Both the position numbers and the translations under genes were made by a program. Below, piece by piece: positions 25,620-34,598 of a stretch of 64,000 nucleotides of DNA (position 1 is the first letter of the stretch; every line of letters begins with the position of its first letter). The stretch comes from Thermococcus celer Vu 13 = JCM 8558 (GTDB lineage Archaea; Methanobacteriota_B; Thermococci; Thermococcales; Thermococcaceae): assembly GCF_002214365.1 (NCBI RefSeq), contig NZ_CP014854.1, forward strand, positions 930,001 to 994,000, given 5' to 3'. The notes beneath the pieces were generated by a model. It ran no database searches. It saw only the letters and a program-made list of their open reading frames with translations, and was not told where the DNA came from.

Positions 25620-25653
25620 CCGCTCACCCGTGACCTATTGCCCTTTAACTTAT

Positions 25654-26064
25654 TTAACCCTTGCCGATGTCGAGGAAGGGGCCCGTTTTCTTTTTGGCCT
25701 CCTTCCGCGCCCAGCGCATGGCCTGAAAGTACTCGTCCTCCGCCATGAGCTCCTCGAGCAGATCTTTGAGCTTCCAGCCGAGGGAGTTCTCGGTCGTCGT
25801 CGCGAATATCACCCTCCCGAGCCGAAGCGACTTAACGGAGCTGATGACGTGCTTTATCGTCTCGTTGTCGACCCCGTCCATTATCACGAACTTCCTCTGA
25901 TGCCAGTCACTCGGGCCGTTCAGCGTTTCGGCCCTTTCGAATATCTCGCTCACCAAGCACTCCTTGCAGTCCTCCGGAACCCCAAAGGCAGGTATCCTGA
26001 GGGCTTCACGGAGCATCTCCATTTCCCCGGGCGTGAACCCGATCACTATGGCCTTTCCATTCAT
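25654..26064 (-). CDS. DUF3783-like protein
   Basis: A 136-residue cytoplasmic protein, [20 protein letters not shown], with a [11 protein letters not shown] segment and a central [18 protein letters not shown]. It resembles DUF3783 proteins of unknown function; the C-terminal [15 protein letters not shown] and the basic tail fit. Its ATG overlaps the end of the Sir2 gene by 4 bases, so it is co-translated with Sir2. Confidence 0.65.
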   Translation of the reverse strand: MNGKAIVIGFTPGEMEMLREALRIPAFGVPEDCKECLVSEIFERAETLNGPSDWHQRKFVIMDGVDNETIKHVISSVKSLRLGRVIFATTTENSLGWKLKDLLEELMAEDEYFQAMRWARKEAKKKTGPFLDIGKG

Positions 26065-26816
26065 TCTACCATCCTCCCGATCCTTTCCATCAACCTCTCC
26101 ATGGCCTCCCCGGCGGGATAACGGAGGAAGACGTCGGCAATAGGGGTGATTCCACTCTCCTCCGGGTTTATCTCGATAACCCTTCCGCCGGTTTCCTTGA
26201 CTATCTGGGGAATGTAAGCGGCCGGGTAGACCACCCCGCTCGTCCCGATGACGAGGACAACGTCCGCCCTCTCGGCGAGCCTGAAGGCCTCCTCAAGGGC
26301 TTCCCGCGGTAAAGGCTCCCCGAACCACACCACGTCGGGTCTCAGGAGGGAGCCGCATTCTGGACACCTCGGGAGGCCTTTCTCTTTCAAAAACTCGTTC
26401 AGGCGTCCGCTCCTTTTCAGGTCTTCCGTATAACCGCAGGAGGTGCACCTCACCCTGAAGATGTTGCCGTGGAGCTCGATGACGTTTTGGCTTCCCGCCT
26501 CGCGGTGGAGGTCGTCAACGTTCTGGGTTATCACGGCTTTAACGATGCCCATCCTCTCGAGCTCCGCCAGGGCTCTGTGGGCCCTGTTGGGCCTGGCCCT
26601 CATTATCAGCTTCATGCGCCACCTGTAAAACTCCCAGACGAGATTTGGATCTTTCCTAAAGGCCTCCGGGGTTGCGAGCTCCTCAGGACGGTACTTCTTC
26701 CAGAGCCCACTGCCTCCCCGAAAGGTCGGGACGCCGCTCTCGGCGCTTATCCCCGCACCGGTGAAGGCTATGGCGAACCTCGAACGGGCCAGCAGTTTGG
26801 CGGCCTCCTCCATCAT
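26061..26816 (-). CDS. cobB: Sir2-family NAD-dependent protein deacylase
   Basis: A 251-residue sirtuin. Signatures are [18 protein letters not shown], the NAD-binding [13 protein letters not shown] with the catalytic His in IELHGN, a zinc-binding CTSCGY...CPECGS set, and [12 protein letters not shown] with INPEESG. The Ala/Tyr/Arg set ([13 protein letters not shown]) of class III sirtuins is consistent with desuccinylase as well as deacetylase activity. Start at 26816 or the next ATG at 26813. It heads an operon with DUF3783. Confidence 0.93.
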   Translation of the reverse strand: MMEEAAKLLARSRFAIAFTGAGISAESGVPTFRGGSGLWKKYRPEELATPEAFRKDPNLVWEFYRWRMKLIMRARPNRAHRALAELERMGIVKAVITQNVDDLHREAGSQNVIELHGNIFRVRCTSCGYTEDLKRSGRLNEFLKEKGLPRCPECGSLLRPDVVWFGEPLPREALEEAFRLAERADVVLVIGTSGVVYPAAYIPQIVKETGGRVIEINPEESGITPIADVFLRYPAGEAMERLMERIGRMVE

Positions 26817-26963
26817 GCTTTCGGCTACTCGGCGTTCCTTAAAAATTCTTCCCGGGGTTGAGGTCTCAAAGGGGTTACACCGAAGGATCTTTGGGTGGGC
26901 CTTCGCGTTTCCGTGCGAGGGTTTAAATTGTGTTCATGAATACATCCTATCGGAGGTGAGAGC

Positions 26964-28148
26964 ATGCCCGTTTCGGAGGGGGTTAGGAGGGAGAGGGTTG
27001 CAACCTCACACGGGAGGTACTACCAGGCGAGACTCTCAGCTCAGAGGCGCAAGAAGCTCACCGTCATCCAGAACATCAGGAAGAGGAAAGGGGTCAGGGG
27101 CATACGCACGAACATAATAACCGTGGAGAAGCCGCGCATAACGAAGGGAGAGGCGCTCGCCATACTCGTGGGGACTCAAATAGGTGCAGGCGTCCTGGGA
27201 CTGCCGTACGCGGCGAGCAAAGTCGGCTTAATCCCGGCTCTGGGGGTCCTCACCGGAGTAATGCTCCTAATGCTCGGGACGGCCTTCATAGTGCTCAGGT
27301 TCAGCGCCGGGATGGGCGGTGCCCAGATGAGCACAATCGCAGGAAAAACGCTCGGAAGGGCCGGCGGCTGGCTGATGTACCTCAGCGTGAGCCTGATGAG
27401 CTTCGGGGCGATACTCGCCTACATAGCAGGTATGGGCAACGTCTTCGCGAGCCTCTTCGGCGTCAGCGAGACGGTGGGGGCGGCGATATTCTGGGTTCTC
27501 GCTTCCATCGTCGTTTACAGGGGACTCGAGGCGAGCGGAAAGACCGAGCTGGTGCTGAGCTACATTATGCTGTTCCTCTTCGTGGCGGTCACGGCCATGC
27601 TCCTTCCCCATGCGGAACCCGAGAGGGCCCTCTACGTGAGGTGGAGCGGGCTCCTCAGCATAACCGGCGTCTCAATCTTCGCCCTCGGTTGCCACACCAT
27701 AATCCCCGACGTCTACAAGGGGCTCGGTAGCTATAAGGAGGCAAAGAGGGTGCTCGTGCTGGCTTTCCTCATACCAACGGCGCTCTACGCGGTTTTCATG
27801 GCCTCCTTCCTGCTGGTCTTCGGAACGGAGACGCCCCAGGTGGCCACGCAGGCCCTCGAGCTGATATACGGGAAACCCGGCTGGCTCGTTGGCAACCTCA
27901 TACCCCTGCTCGCCATCACGACGAGCTTCATAGGGATCGCACTGGCCCAGCAGAGCAACAACGAGGAGTTCGCGAAATTGGGCAGAGAATGGGCGTGGGC
28001 CCTGACGGTCATCCCGCCGGCGGCGCTCTACTTCGCTGGAGTCAAGAACTTCGCCGACGTCTTGGCTTTCGCCGGCGACACGGGTGACATGATGGCGTTC
28101 ATAGTGCTCCCGGTGCTGATGTGGCTGGCCTCGAGGCTCAGGAGGTGA
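26964..28148 (+). CDS. Aromatic amino acid permease-family transporter
   Basis: A 394-residue membrane protein. After a long basic cytoplasmic N-terminus (about 50 residues) come eleven helices, the first with VGTQIGAGVLGLPYAASKVG, typical of the amino acid/polyamine/organocation superfamily and close to the Mtr/TyrP branch. SIFALGCHTIIPDV and QQSNNEEF fit the branch. It brings an amino acid into the cell with a cation. ATG at 26964 follows GGAGGTGAGAGC; a TATA-like GTTTAAATTG lies at 26921-26930. Confidence 0.82.
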   Translation: MPVSEGVRRERVATSHGRYYQARLSAQRRKKLTVIQNIRKRKGVRGIRTNIITVEKPRITKGEALAILVGTQIGAGVLGLPYAASKVGLIPALGVLTGVMLLMLGTAFIVLRFSAGMGGAQMSTIAGKTLGRAGGWLMYLSVSLMSFGAILAYIAGMGNVFASLFGVSETVGAAIFWVLASIVVYRGLEASGKTELVLSYIMLFLFVAVTAMLLPHAEPERALYVRWSGLLSITGVSIFALGCHTIIPDVYKGLGSYKEAKRVLVLAFLIPTALYAVFMASFLLVFGTETPQVATQALELIYGKPGWLVGNLIPLLAITTSFIGIALAQQSNNEEFAKLGREWAWALTVIPPAALYFAGVKNFADVLAFAGDTGDMMAFIVLPVLMWLASRLRR

Positions 28149-28220
28149 ACCCTCCCGTCTTTTTCTTTTATTGCCCTACTACGATGCACGTTTCTGAACG
28201 CGTGCACAGATGAGGTAAGG

Positions 28221-28228
28221 TTTATATC
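28221..28228 (+). promoter_or_regulatory. TATA box of glyA
   Basis: TTTATATC lies 34-41 bases ahead of the ATG at 28262, with GAGGTG in between. Confidence 0.5.
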
Positions 28229-28261
28229 CTCCCCGTTCAAATCCTCATCGAGGTGTTTCCC

Positions 28262-29551
28262 ATGGCTGAAGGATACAGGGACTATCGCGACAGGGTTCTG
28301 AACTTTATAGAGGAGCACGAGAACTGGAGGAGCCACACCATAAACCTCATAGCGAGCGAAAACGTCACCTCGCCGAGCGTTAACCGCGCCGTGAGGAGCG
28401 GCTTCATGCACAAGTACGCCGAGGGCTGGCCGAAGCAGAGGTACTACCAGGGCTGCAAGTACGTCGACGAGGTCGAGCTCATAGGCGTCGAGCTCTTCAC
28501 CAAGCTCTTCAAGAGCGATTTCGCCGACCTAAGGCCGATCTCAGGAACCAACGCCAACCAAGCGGCGTTCTTCGGGCTCACCCAGGCCGGCGATAAGGCC
28601 ATAGTCCTCCACACCAGCCACGGCGGGCACATAAGCCACATGCCCTTCGGCGCCGCCGGGATGCGCGGTCTGGAAGTCCACACCTGGCCCTTCGACAACG
28701 AGGAGTTCAACATCGACGTTGACAAGGCCGAGAAGCTCATCCGTGAGCTCGAGCCAAAGGTAGTCGTCTTCGGCGGCTCGCTCTTCCCGTTCCCGCACCC
28801 GGTCAAGGAGCTCGCCCCCGTAGCCAAGGAGGTCGGGGCCTACGTCATGTACGACGCCGCCCACGTCCTCGGTCTCATCGCCGGAAAGCAGTTCCAGGAC
28901 CCGCTCCGCGAGGGAGCGGACGTAATCACCGCCTCGACCCACAAGACCTTCCCCGGGCCACAGGGCGGTGTTATCATCTACAAGCGCTTCGGCGAGACCG
29001 AGGAGATAGCCAGGCTCCAGTGGGCCATCTTCCCGGGGGTGCTCAGCAACCACCACCTCCACCACATGGCGGGGAAGGTTATCACCGCCGCGGAGATGCT
29101 CGAGTACGGTGAGAGGTACGCGGCCCAGATAGTGAAGAACGCGAAGGCCCTCGCCGAGGCTTTAGCGGAGGAGGGGTTCAAGGTCATCGGCGAGGACAAG
29201 GGCTACACCGAGAGCCACCAGGTCATCGTGGACGTCTCGGACCTTCACCCGGCCGCGGGTGGCTGGGCGGCTCCCCTGCTCGAGGAGGCCGGCATAATCC
29301 TCAACAAGAACCTGCTCCCGTGGGACCCGCTCGAGAAGGTCAACGAGCCGAGCGGCCTGCGCATAGGCGTCCAGGAGATGACCCGCGTCGGTATGCTTGA
29401 GGACGACATGAAGGAGATCGCTAAATTCATCCGTCGCGTCCTCATCGACAAGGAGGACCCGAAAAAGGTCGAGCGCGACGTCTTCTACTTCAGGCAGAAC
29501 TTCCAGAGGGTCTACTACTCCTTCGACTACGGCCTTCCGATGAAGGAGTGA
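28262..29551 (+). CDS. glyA: Serine hydroxymethyltransferase
   Basis: A 429-residue PLP enzyme that interconverts serine and glycine with a pterin cofactor. Landmarks are HTINLIASENVTSPSV, YAEGWPKQRYYQGCKYVDEVE, LRPISGTNANQAAF, YDAAHVLGLIAG and the PLP-lysine motif ADVITASTHKTFPGPQGG. The length is normal for the archaeal form, which uses a modified folate. The ATG at 28262 is favoured over the in-frame GTG at 28253 because GAGGTG covers that codon. Confidence 0.96.
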   Translation: MAEGYRDYRDRVLNFIEEHENWRSHTINLIASENVTSPSVNRAVRSGFMHKYAEGWPKQRYYQGCKYVDEVELIGVELFTKLFKSDFADLRPISGTNANQAAFFGLTQAGDKAIVLHTSHGGHISHMPFGAAGMRGLEVHTWPFDNEEFNIDVDKAEKLIRELEPKVVVFGGSLFPFPHPVKELAPVAKEVGAYVMYDAAHVLGLIAGKQFQDPLREGADVITASTHKTFPGPQGGVIIYKRFGETEEIARLQWAIFPGVLSNHHLHHMAGKVITAAEMLEYGERYAAQIVKNAKALAEALAEEGFKVIGEDKGYTESHQVIVDVSDLHPAAGGWAAPLLEEAGIILNKNLLPWDPLEKVNEPSGLRIGVQEMTRVGMLEDDMKEIAKFIRRVLIDKEDPKKVERDVFYFRQNFQRVYYSFDYGLPMKE

Positions 29552-29724
29552 CGATTTCCGTTCTTTTTTCAATTTTGGCACATAGTAATTGAGATTTTTC
29601 CAGCGTTCATTGGGGATTTTTCCAAAAACCGGGTTATAAACTGGGCCGTTTCCATTTTTTAAAGTCGCGTATCGGATTCTATTTCAGAAAGAGTTATAAA
29701 AGAGCTCATCCATGCTCATAAGAC

Positions 29725-29789
29725 GGTGTTTGGCCGCCTTAGTCATACATCACTGTGCCATTAACGGCCGGACACCGCGGTGGGTGTCC
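29725..29789 (+). ncRNA. Candidate structured RNA or 5' leader with two competing hairpins
   Basis: GGTGTTTGGCCG (29725-29736) pairs over 12 bp, with two G-U pairs, with CGGCCGGACACC (29765-29776). The last seven bases of the second arm, GGACACC, pair perfectly with GGTGTCC (29783-29789) around a 6-base loop. The two stems cannot exist together. A TATA box at 29694-29701 puts transcription start at about 29721-29726. No known class (C/D box, H/ACA, known riboswitch) was recognised. Confidence 0.45.
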
Positions 29790-29851
29790 ATGGAATAAGG
29801 GACTCAAATCAGGGGATTAAATAAGCGGCTAAACTCACTTCAACCATTTTA

Positions 29852-29879
29852 CTTCAATCCCTTTTGAAGTTTTGGCAAC
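29852..29879. repeat. Solitary CRISPR-repeat-like sequence
   Basis: CTTCAATCCCTTTTGAAG followed by TTTTGGCAAC resembles the reverse orientation of Thermococcales CRISPR repeats (CTTTCAATTC...TTGCAAC). There is only one copy and no cas gene nearby. ACTTCAA and TTGAAGT within it also form a 7-bp hairpin, so it could simply be a regulatory hairpin. Confidence 0.25.
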
Positions 29880-29920
29880 CGTTAAGAAGGTTGAAACCAA
29901 TTTTCCATCGGGGAACCGCC

Positions 29921-30370
29921 ATGAGGAGGATAATTCCGGTCCTGCTGATAGTTCTGCTGGTTCCGCTTGGATACTACATGGCATCGAGCGGTGGAAACGG
30001 AAGCAAAGGGTCCCAGAACCTTCAGGATAGCGAGGGAATCGTCCTGGAGCTCGGAAAGAGCGTCTACTCCACCAAAGACGTGATGACCCTCACGGTCGTC
30101 AACAACGCCAAGACCAACGTCACCACCGGCTACCACTTCAGGCTCTACAAACTGGAGAACGGAGAGTGGAAGGAGCTCAAGCTCGACCTCATGTTCGTGG
30201 AAATAGCGGTCGTAATTAAACCCGGTGGGAGCTGGGAACAGAGGATAGACCTCTCCAGGCTCAACCTTGAACCCGGACACTACAGGATAACGAAGAGGGT
30301 CTCCCTGGACTCACCGGCCGGGAACGCCATCAGCAAGGAGGTTGGGGCGGAGTTCGACGTGAGGGCTTAG
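29921..30370 (+). CDS. Exported Ig-like-domain protein
   Basis: A 149-residue protein with an N-terminal hydrophobic anchor (IIPVLLIVLLVPLGYYMASS) and an extracellular beta sandwich: IVLELGKSVYSTKDVMTLTVVNN, then TTGYHFRLYKLENGEWKEL, PGGSWEQRIDLSRLNLEPGHYRITK. This resembles Ig-like domains found in small bacterial and archaeal surface proteins that may bind other proteins. It lies downstream of the structured RNA segment, which may be its 5' leader. No lipobox cysteine is visible. Confidence 0.68.
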   Translation: MRRIIPVLLIVLLVPLGYYMASSGGNGSKGSQNLQDSEGIVLELGKSVYSTKDVMTLTVVNNAKTNVTTGYHFRLYKLENGEWKELKLDLMFVEIAVVIKPGGSWEQRIDLSRLNLEPGHYRITKRVSLDSPAGNAISKEVGAEFDVRA

Positions 30371-30530
30371 AGGAGATCTTTTAATCCGCTGTTTTCACTT
30401 TCTCATCTTCTCTCCGACAGGGTAATGGGCGGGCCGGTTCTCGAGCGGGATTCGAGGTAACCGCTAAACCATGGCAAACTTTTTATCCTCCTCCGACATA
30501 CCCGACCCCCGGCTAAAAGGGGTGGGAGAA

Positions 30531-30863
30531 ATGAAGTTCTGTCCCAAGTGCGGTAACCTGATGCTTCCGGACAGGAAACGAAAGGTGTGGGTCTGCCGCT
30601 CATGTGGCTACGAGGAGCCCTTTGACGAGGAGAAGGACAGGGAGAAGACCGTCATCAAGCAGGAGGTCAAGCACAAACCTGATGAGGGCATAGTGGTCAT
30701 CGAGCAGGATCTCAAGACCCTGCCGACCACGAAGATAACCTGTCCGAAGTGCGGCAACGACACCGCCTACTGGTGGGAGATGCAGACGAGGGCCGGTGAC
30801 GAGCCGAGCACGATATTCTACAAGTGCACCAAGTGCGGCCACACCTGGAGGTCCTACGAGTGA
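30531..30863 (+). CDS. tfs: Transcription factor S (TFIIS-like cleavage factor)
   Basis: A 110-residue protein with two zinc ribbons: CPKCGN...CRSCGY at the N-terminus and CPKCGN...CTKCGH at the C-terminus. The catalytic hairpin reads QTRAGDEPSTIFYKC, with the acidic DE pair that reaches the RNA polymerase active site and stimulates transcript cleavage. ATG at 30531 follows GGGTGGGAGAA. A TATA-like CTTTTTATCC lies at 30479-30488. It leads an operon with a small protein, PCNA and GINS. Confidence 0.94.
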   Translation: MKFCPKCGNLMLPDRKRKVWVCRSCGYEEPFDEEKDREKTVIKQEVKHKPDEGIVVIEQDLKTLPTTKITCPKCGNDTAYWWEMQTRAGDEPSTIFYKCTKCGHTWRSYE

Positions 30864-31048
30864 GCGACCTGGAGCGGGAGACCCTGAGGAGGCTCGCGGA
30901 GAAGGCCCTGAAGGAGCTTGAGGAGGCCTACAAAAGGATACCCGACACCGACAACGGAAAAGCTTATTTATTCCGGGGCAAAGAGAGGGTTAGGCTGATG
31001 CTCGATATACTAAGGAGGGATAAAGATGCCGTTCGAGATAGTCTTTGA
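30860..31048 (+). CDS. Small conserved helical protein between tfs and pcna
   Basis: A 62-residue charged helical protein: VSDLERETLRRLAEKALKELE, then RIPDTDNGKAYLFRGKERVRLMLDILRR. It starts with GTG overlapping the tfs stop (GTGA) and ends 23 bases inside pcna, so it is tightly coupled to both. It is not recognised as a known family, but its position suggests a link to transcription elongation or the replication fork. Confidence 0.7.
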   Translation: MSDLERETLRRLAEKALKELEEAYKRIPDTDNGKAYLFRGKERVRLMLDILRRDKDAVRDSL

Positions 31049-31775
31049 CGGTGCCAAGGATTTTGCGGACCTCATCGCGACTGCAAGCAACCTGATAGAC
31101 GAGGCCGCCTTCAAGGTAACCGAGGAAGGAATAAGCATGCGCGCCATGGACCCGAGCAGGGTCGTCCTCATCGATTTAAACCTGCCTGAGAGCATCTTCT
31201 CCAAGTACGAGGTGGAGGAAGAGGAGACCGTCGGGGTGAACATGGACCACTTCAAGAAGGTTCTCAAGCGCGGCAAGAACAAGGACACGCTCATCCTAAG
31301 AAAGGGCGACGAGAACTTCCTCGAGGTTACCTTCGAGGGAACCGCGAAGAGAACCTTCAGGCTACCGCTCATAGAGGTCGAGGAGCTCGAACTCGACCTG
31401 CCTGAGCTTCCCTTCACCGCCAAGGTGGTCGTCCTCGGCGAGGTCCTCAAGGAGGCCGTTAAGGACGCCTCCCTCGTCAGCGACGCCATGAAGTTCATAG
31501 CAAGGGAGAACGAGTTCACGATGAGGGCCGAGGGAGAGACGAACGAGGTGGAGATAAAGCTCACGCTCGAGGACGAGGGTTTACTTGACCTCGAGGTCGA
31601 GGAAGAGACCAGAAGCGCCTACGGAATCAGCTACCTCGCGGACATGATAAAGGGCATAGGCAAGGCCGACGAGGTCATAATCCGCTTCGGCAACGAGATG
31701 CCCCTCCAGATGGAGTACCCGATAAGGGACGAAGGCAAGCTGGTGTTCCTCCTCGCTCCTCGCGTTGAGGACTGA
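31026..31775 (+). CDS. pcn: DNA polymerase sliding clamp PCNA
   Basis: A 249-residue clamp. The opening PFEIVFDGAKDFADLIATASNLIDEAAF, the RAMDPSRVVLIDLNLPESIF segment, the interdomain linker and the C-terminal FGNEMPLQMEYPIRDEGKLVFLLAPRVE are typical of archaeal PCNA. It forms a homotrimeric ring that tethers DNA polymerase, ligase and FEN1. ATG follows GGAGGGATAAAG. It lies in an operon with GINS. Confidence 0.97.
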   Translation: MPFEIVFDGAKDFADLIATASNLIDEAAFKVTEEGISMRAMDPSRVVLIDLNLPESIFSKYEVEEEETVGVNMDHFKKVLKRGKNKDTLILRKGDENFLEVTFEGTAKRTFRLPLIEVEELELDLPELPFTAKVVVLGEVLKEAVKDASLVSDAMKFIARENEFTMRAEGETNEVEIKLTLEDEGLLDLEVEEETRSAYGISYLADMIKGIGKADEVIIRFGNEMPLQMEYPIRDEGKLVFLLAPRVED

Positions 31776-31803
31776 TCTTTTCCATTTCTTGGCTGGTGGG
31801 AGC

Positions 31804-32370
31804 GTGGACATCGTAAAGCTCAGGGAGTTGCTCGAGGCGGAGCTTTCCTCGAATGAGCTGACGGAGCTGGACGGTGAGTTCTACCGCGAGTTCGATAGCC
31901 TCATCAAGGCCCTTAAGCTAAGCGCCGAGAGCTCCCGCGAGAGGGGGGAGAGCGTGGAGGAGCGCCTCTACCTGGCCCAGCTGGGCATAGCGGAAAGGTT
32001 AATGCGCGAGATCATCAAGATAAGGCTCCACAAGATCGTTGACCTCGCAGTCGAAGGGGCCCCCTACGGCATGACGGAGGAGGAGAAGAGGATCTTCCGG
32101 GTGCTCAGGGCTTTCATGGAGCGGGAGGAGTTACCGGAGGTCCCGGGGGAAGCCGTCGAAGTTCAGGAAGAGGTGGAAACGGAAGAAACCGTTAGAAAGA
32201 GCGTCCCGAGGGAGGCTTACATAATCAAGGTTGACCTGCCAAAGGTACTCGATACTGAACTTAGGGAGTACGGGCCCTTCAGGGCTGGAGACCTCGTCGT
32301 CATCCCCCGCAGCATCGGGGACGTTCTCGTTAAGAGGGACGCCGCGGAGAGGGTCAGGATCTCTCCGTGA
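31804..32370 (+). CDS. gins51: GINS complex subunit Gins51
   Basis: A 188-residue replication factor. The helical A domain (IVKLRELLEAELSSNELTEL, FYREFDSLIKALK, LAQLGIAERLMREIIKIRLHKI) is followed by an acidic linker and a small beta-rich B domain (REYGPFRAGDLVVIPRSIGDVLVKRDAAERV). The A-then-B order is that of Gins51. With Gins23 it forms the tetramer that activates MCM helicase. GTG at 31804 has GGTGGGA upstream. It is next to pcna as in other Thermococcales. Confidence 0.92.
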   Translation: MDIVKLRELLEAELSSNELTELDGEFYREFDSLIKALKLSAESSRERGESVEERLYLAQLGIAERLMREIIKIRLHKIVDLAVEGAPYGMTEEEKRIFRVLRAFMEREELPEVPGEAVEVQEEVETEETVRKSVPREAYIIKVDLPKVLDTELREYGPFRAGDLVVIPRSIGDVLVKRDAAERVRISP

Positions 32371-32470
32371 ACCGTCGGGTTGCTTTTCTCACCGTGGTTC
32401 CCGCGTACGGCCCCCATAGACTTCCGGAGGAGTTTTATATCCTCCCGACCATCTAACCCCGGGGGTTGCC

Positions 32471-34378
32471 ATGCCGTTCTCGGTCTGCATGCGCGACTGC
32501 TACGACACGTGCTCGATGGTGAGCGAAATAGACGGGAGGCTCAGGGTCAGGGGAACCCCGGAACATCCGATAACCGCCGGTTTCCTCTGTCCGAAGGGGG
32601 CCTTACTGCCGAAGTGGTTCCATGCCAAGGACAGGCTCAAGAATCCCCTCGTCAGAACCGGCGAGAGGGGAAGCGGGGAGTTCAGGGAGGTTGGCTGGGA
32701 GGAAGCGATAGGGCTGACAGCCCGGAAGCTGAAGGAGGTCATCGAAGATTACGGAAGCGAGAGCGTTTTGGTTTACCAGTACGCCGGGGACAGGGGTGTG
32801 GTCAACTACGCCTTCCCGCTGAGGCTCTTTCACTACCTGAACGCCGCGGTTCTCGACTACGGTATCTGCGACAGGGCCGGGCAGGAGGCTTTAAGGGACG
32901 TCTACGGAACCGCGGTTGGAATGGACCCCGAAGAGCTCAGGAACCAGAGGCTCATCGTCTACTGGGGCATCAACGCATTCTGGACGAACCTCCACGGCTT
33001 CACCCTTGCCAGAAGGCACAACCTTGAGATCTGGACGGTAGACGTCGTTAGAACGGAAACCGCCAGGAGAAGCCACCGCTTCTTCCGAATAAGGCCCGAC
33101 ACCGACGTCCTCTTCGCCCTGGGCGTTGCGAAGGTCATGATAGAGGAGGGGCTCTACGAGAGGGACTTCGTCCGGGAGAACGTTTACGGTTTTGAGGAAT
33201 TCAGGAGATACGTAGAAAAGCTCCAGCTCGATTACGTGAGCAGGGAAACCGGGATAGGGGTCGAGGAGATAGAGGAGTTCGCGAGGGGGTTCGCGGAAAA
33301 GCGGGGGGTGATCCACATCGGCTACGGCCTCCAGCGCTCCCTCGCGGGGGGAGAAGCGGTCAGGGCGATAGCGCTTTTACCCGCCCTCGTCGGCCACCGC
33401 TTCGGCTTCATCTACGACATGAAGGTCATCGATAAAAGTTATGCGGAAGGGACCTTTCTTCGAACGAAGCCCTCTAAAAAAATCCCCCAGATGAAGCTAA
33501 CCGAGTACATCGAGCGGGGAGAGGTCAGGTTCCTCTACGTCTACAACTCCAACCCCCTCGCGAGCCTTCCCAACCAGAACAGGCTGAGAAGGGCCCTGCG
33601 CGAAAAGGAGATCTTCGTGGTCACGCACGACATCTTCCTCACCGACACCGCCCTGTACTCGGACGTCGTCCTGCCGGCGAACACCTTCTTCGAGCGCCTT
33701 GACGTGGCGGACAGCTACTATCACCGCTACGTTGCCCTGAACGAGCCCGTTGCGAGGCTCCACGGGAAGAGCAACAGCGAGGTAACGAGACTGCTCGCCA
33801 GGGCCATGGGCATCGAGAACCCCTACCTCTACGAGAGCGATGAGGAGGTTATACGCAGGGTCCTCGAGCTGAACGGCCTCAGCTGGGACGAGCTCAGAGA
33901 GAGGGGCTTCGTTAAGGTCCCGGAGAAGCCGAGGAGATGGGAGACGCCGAGCGGAAAGATCGAGTTCTTCTCACAGCGCGCCGTTGAGCGCGGTCTGAGA
34001 CCCTTCCCATGGTACAGAAAGGTGGAAGGAAGGCACCCGCTGAGGCTCCTGACGCCGACCCACAGGATGACGATAACGAGCCAGTACCACAACACGTACG
34101 GGATGATAGACCCGAACCTCTACATTAACCCCGTGGACGCGGGGGAGCGGGGAATCGAGGACGGGGACAACGTCGAGGTCTTCAACGAGCGCGGGAGGAT
34201 AAGGACGGTGGCCAGACTCACCGAGGACGTTCCCCCGGGTGTCGTCCTGCTCTACAAGGCCTTCTGGGTTAGGCTCCTCGGATGGAACGCCAACTTCCTG
34301 ACGACGGATGAAACCGTTGAAAAATACGGCAACGGTTCCGCCTACCATTCAACGTGGGTCGATGTAAAGCGGGTTTAA
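32471..34378 (+). CDS. Molybdopterin-dependent oxidoreductase (DMSO reductase/formate dehydrogenase-like)
   Basis: A 635-residue enzyme. The N-terminal CMRDCYDTCSM with a later FLCPKG gives a [4Fe-4S] binding set, then come molybdopterin domains (YQYAGDRGVVNY, VIHIGYGLQRS, VYNSNPLASLPNQ, DIFLTDTALYSDVVLPANTFFER) and the C-terminal aspartate-decarboxylase-like barrel (TSQYHNTYGMIDPNLYINP). The substrate is not evident. No iron-sulfur partner subunit lies next to it, so it is a stand-alone member, possibly tungsten-binding as is common in Thermococcales. Confidence 0.85.
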   Translation: MPFSVCMRDCYDTCSMVSEIDGRLRVRGTPEHPITAGFLCPKGALLPKWFHAKDRLKNPLVRTGERGSGEFREVGWEEAIGLTARKLKEVIEDYGSESVLVYQYAGDRGVVNYAFPLRLFHYLNAAVLDYGICDRAGQEALRDVYGTAVGMDPEELRNQRLIVYWGINAFWTNLHGFTLARRHNLEIWTVDVVRTETARRSHRFFRIRPDTDVLFALGVAKVMIEEGLYERDFVRENVYGFEEFRRYVEKLQLDYVSRETGIGVEEIEEFARGFAEKRGVIHIGYGLQRSLAGGEAVRAIALLPALVGHRFGFIYDMKVIDKSYAEGTFLRTKPSKKIPQMKLTEYIERGEVRFLYVYNSNPLASLPNQNRLRRALREKEIFVVTHDIFLTDTALYSDVVLPANTFFERLDVADSYYHRYVALNEPVARLHGKSNSEVTRLLARAMGIENPYLYESDEEVIRRVLELNGLSWDELRERGFVKVPEKPRRWETPSGKIEFFSQRAVERGLRPFPWYRKVEGRHPLRLLTPTHRMTITSQYHNTYGMIDPNLYINPVDAGERGIEDGDNVEVFNERGRIRTVARLTEDVPPGVVLLYKAFWVRLLGWNANFLTTDETVEKYGNGSAYHSTWVDVKRV

Positions 34379-34532
34379 GGCGAAAATGACTTTCTCGTAA
34401 TTTATTTTTGACGACAAAAATTTGGCTCTTTTTCCACCTTGACGAGCGGTTAAGGCCGGTCCCTGTACAACCAGCCTTCTCCCTCTTAAATCGTTTGGAT
34501 ATTCGACAAAACTAATCCGTTAGCCGAACCGA

Positions 34533-34544
34533 AAGATTTATATA
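34533..34544 (+). promoter_or_regulatory. TATA box of the peroxiredoxin at 34599
   Basis: An AT-rich TTTATATA run near 34537-34544 lies about 55 bases before the ATG. No copy of the TTAGG-N4-CCTAA repeat is found here. Confidence 0.45.
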
Positions 34545-34598
34545 TTCGAACCCTACAGGTTTATAGTGAAGAAACCATAGAAAAATGAGGTGATGGAA

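Larger units (their letters stand above)
29552..29920. other. 369-bp intergenic region with a promoter and structured RNA
   Basis: No protein gene is visible. It holds a TATA box (TTATAAAA, 29694-29701), a strong inverted-repeat segment starting at 29725 and a CRISPR-repeat-like sequence at 29852-29879. The first 140 bases are AT-rich with T-tracts that may terminate glyA. Confidence 0.6.

Noticed and set aside
28235-28251. GTTCAAATC near the glyA leader, which resembles a tRNA T-loop
   Set aside because: No acceptor stem, anticodon arm or D arm can be built around it. No tRNA gene was found in the window.
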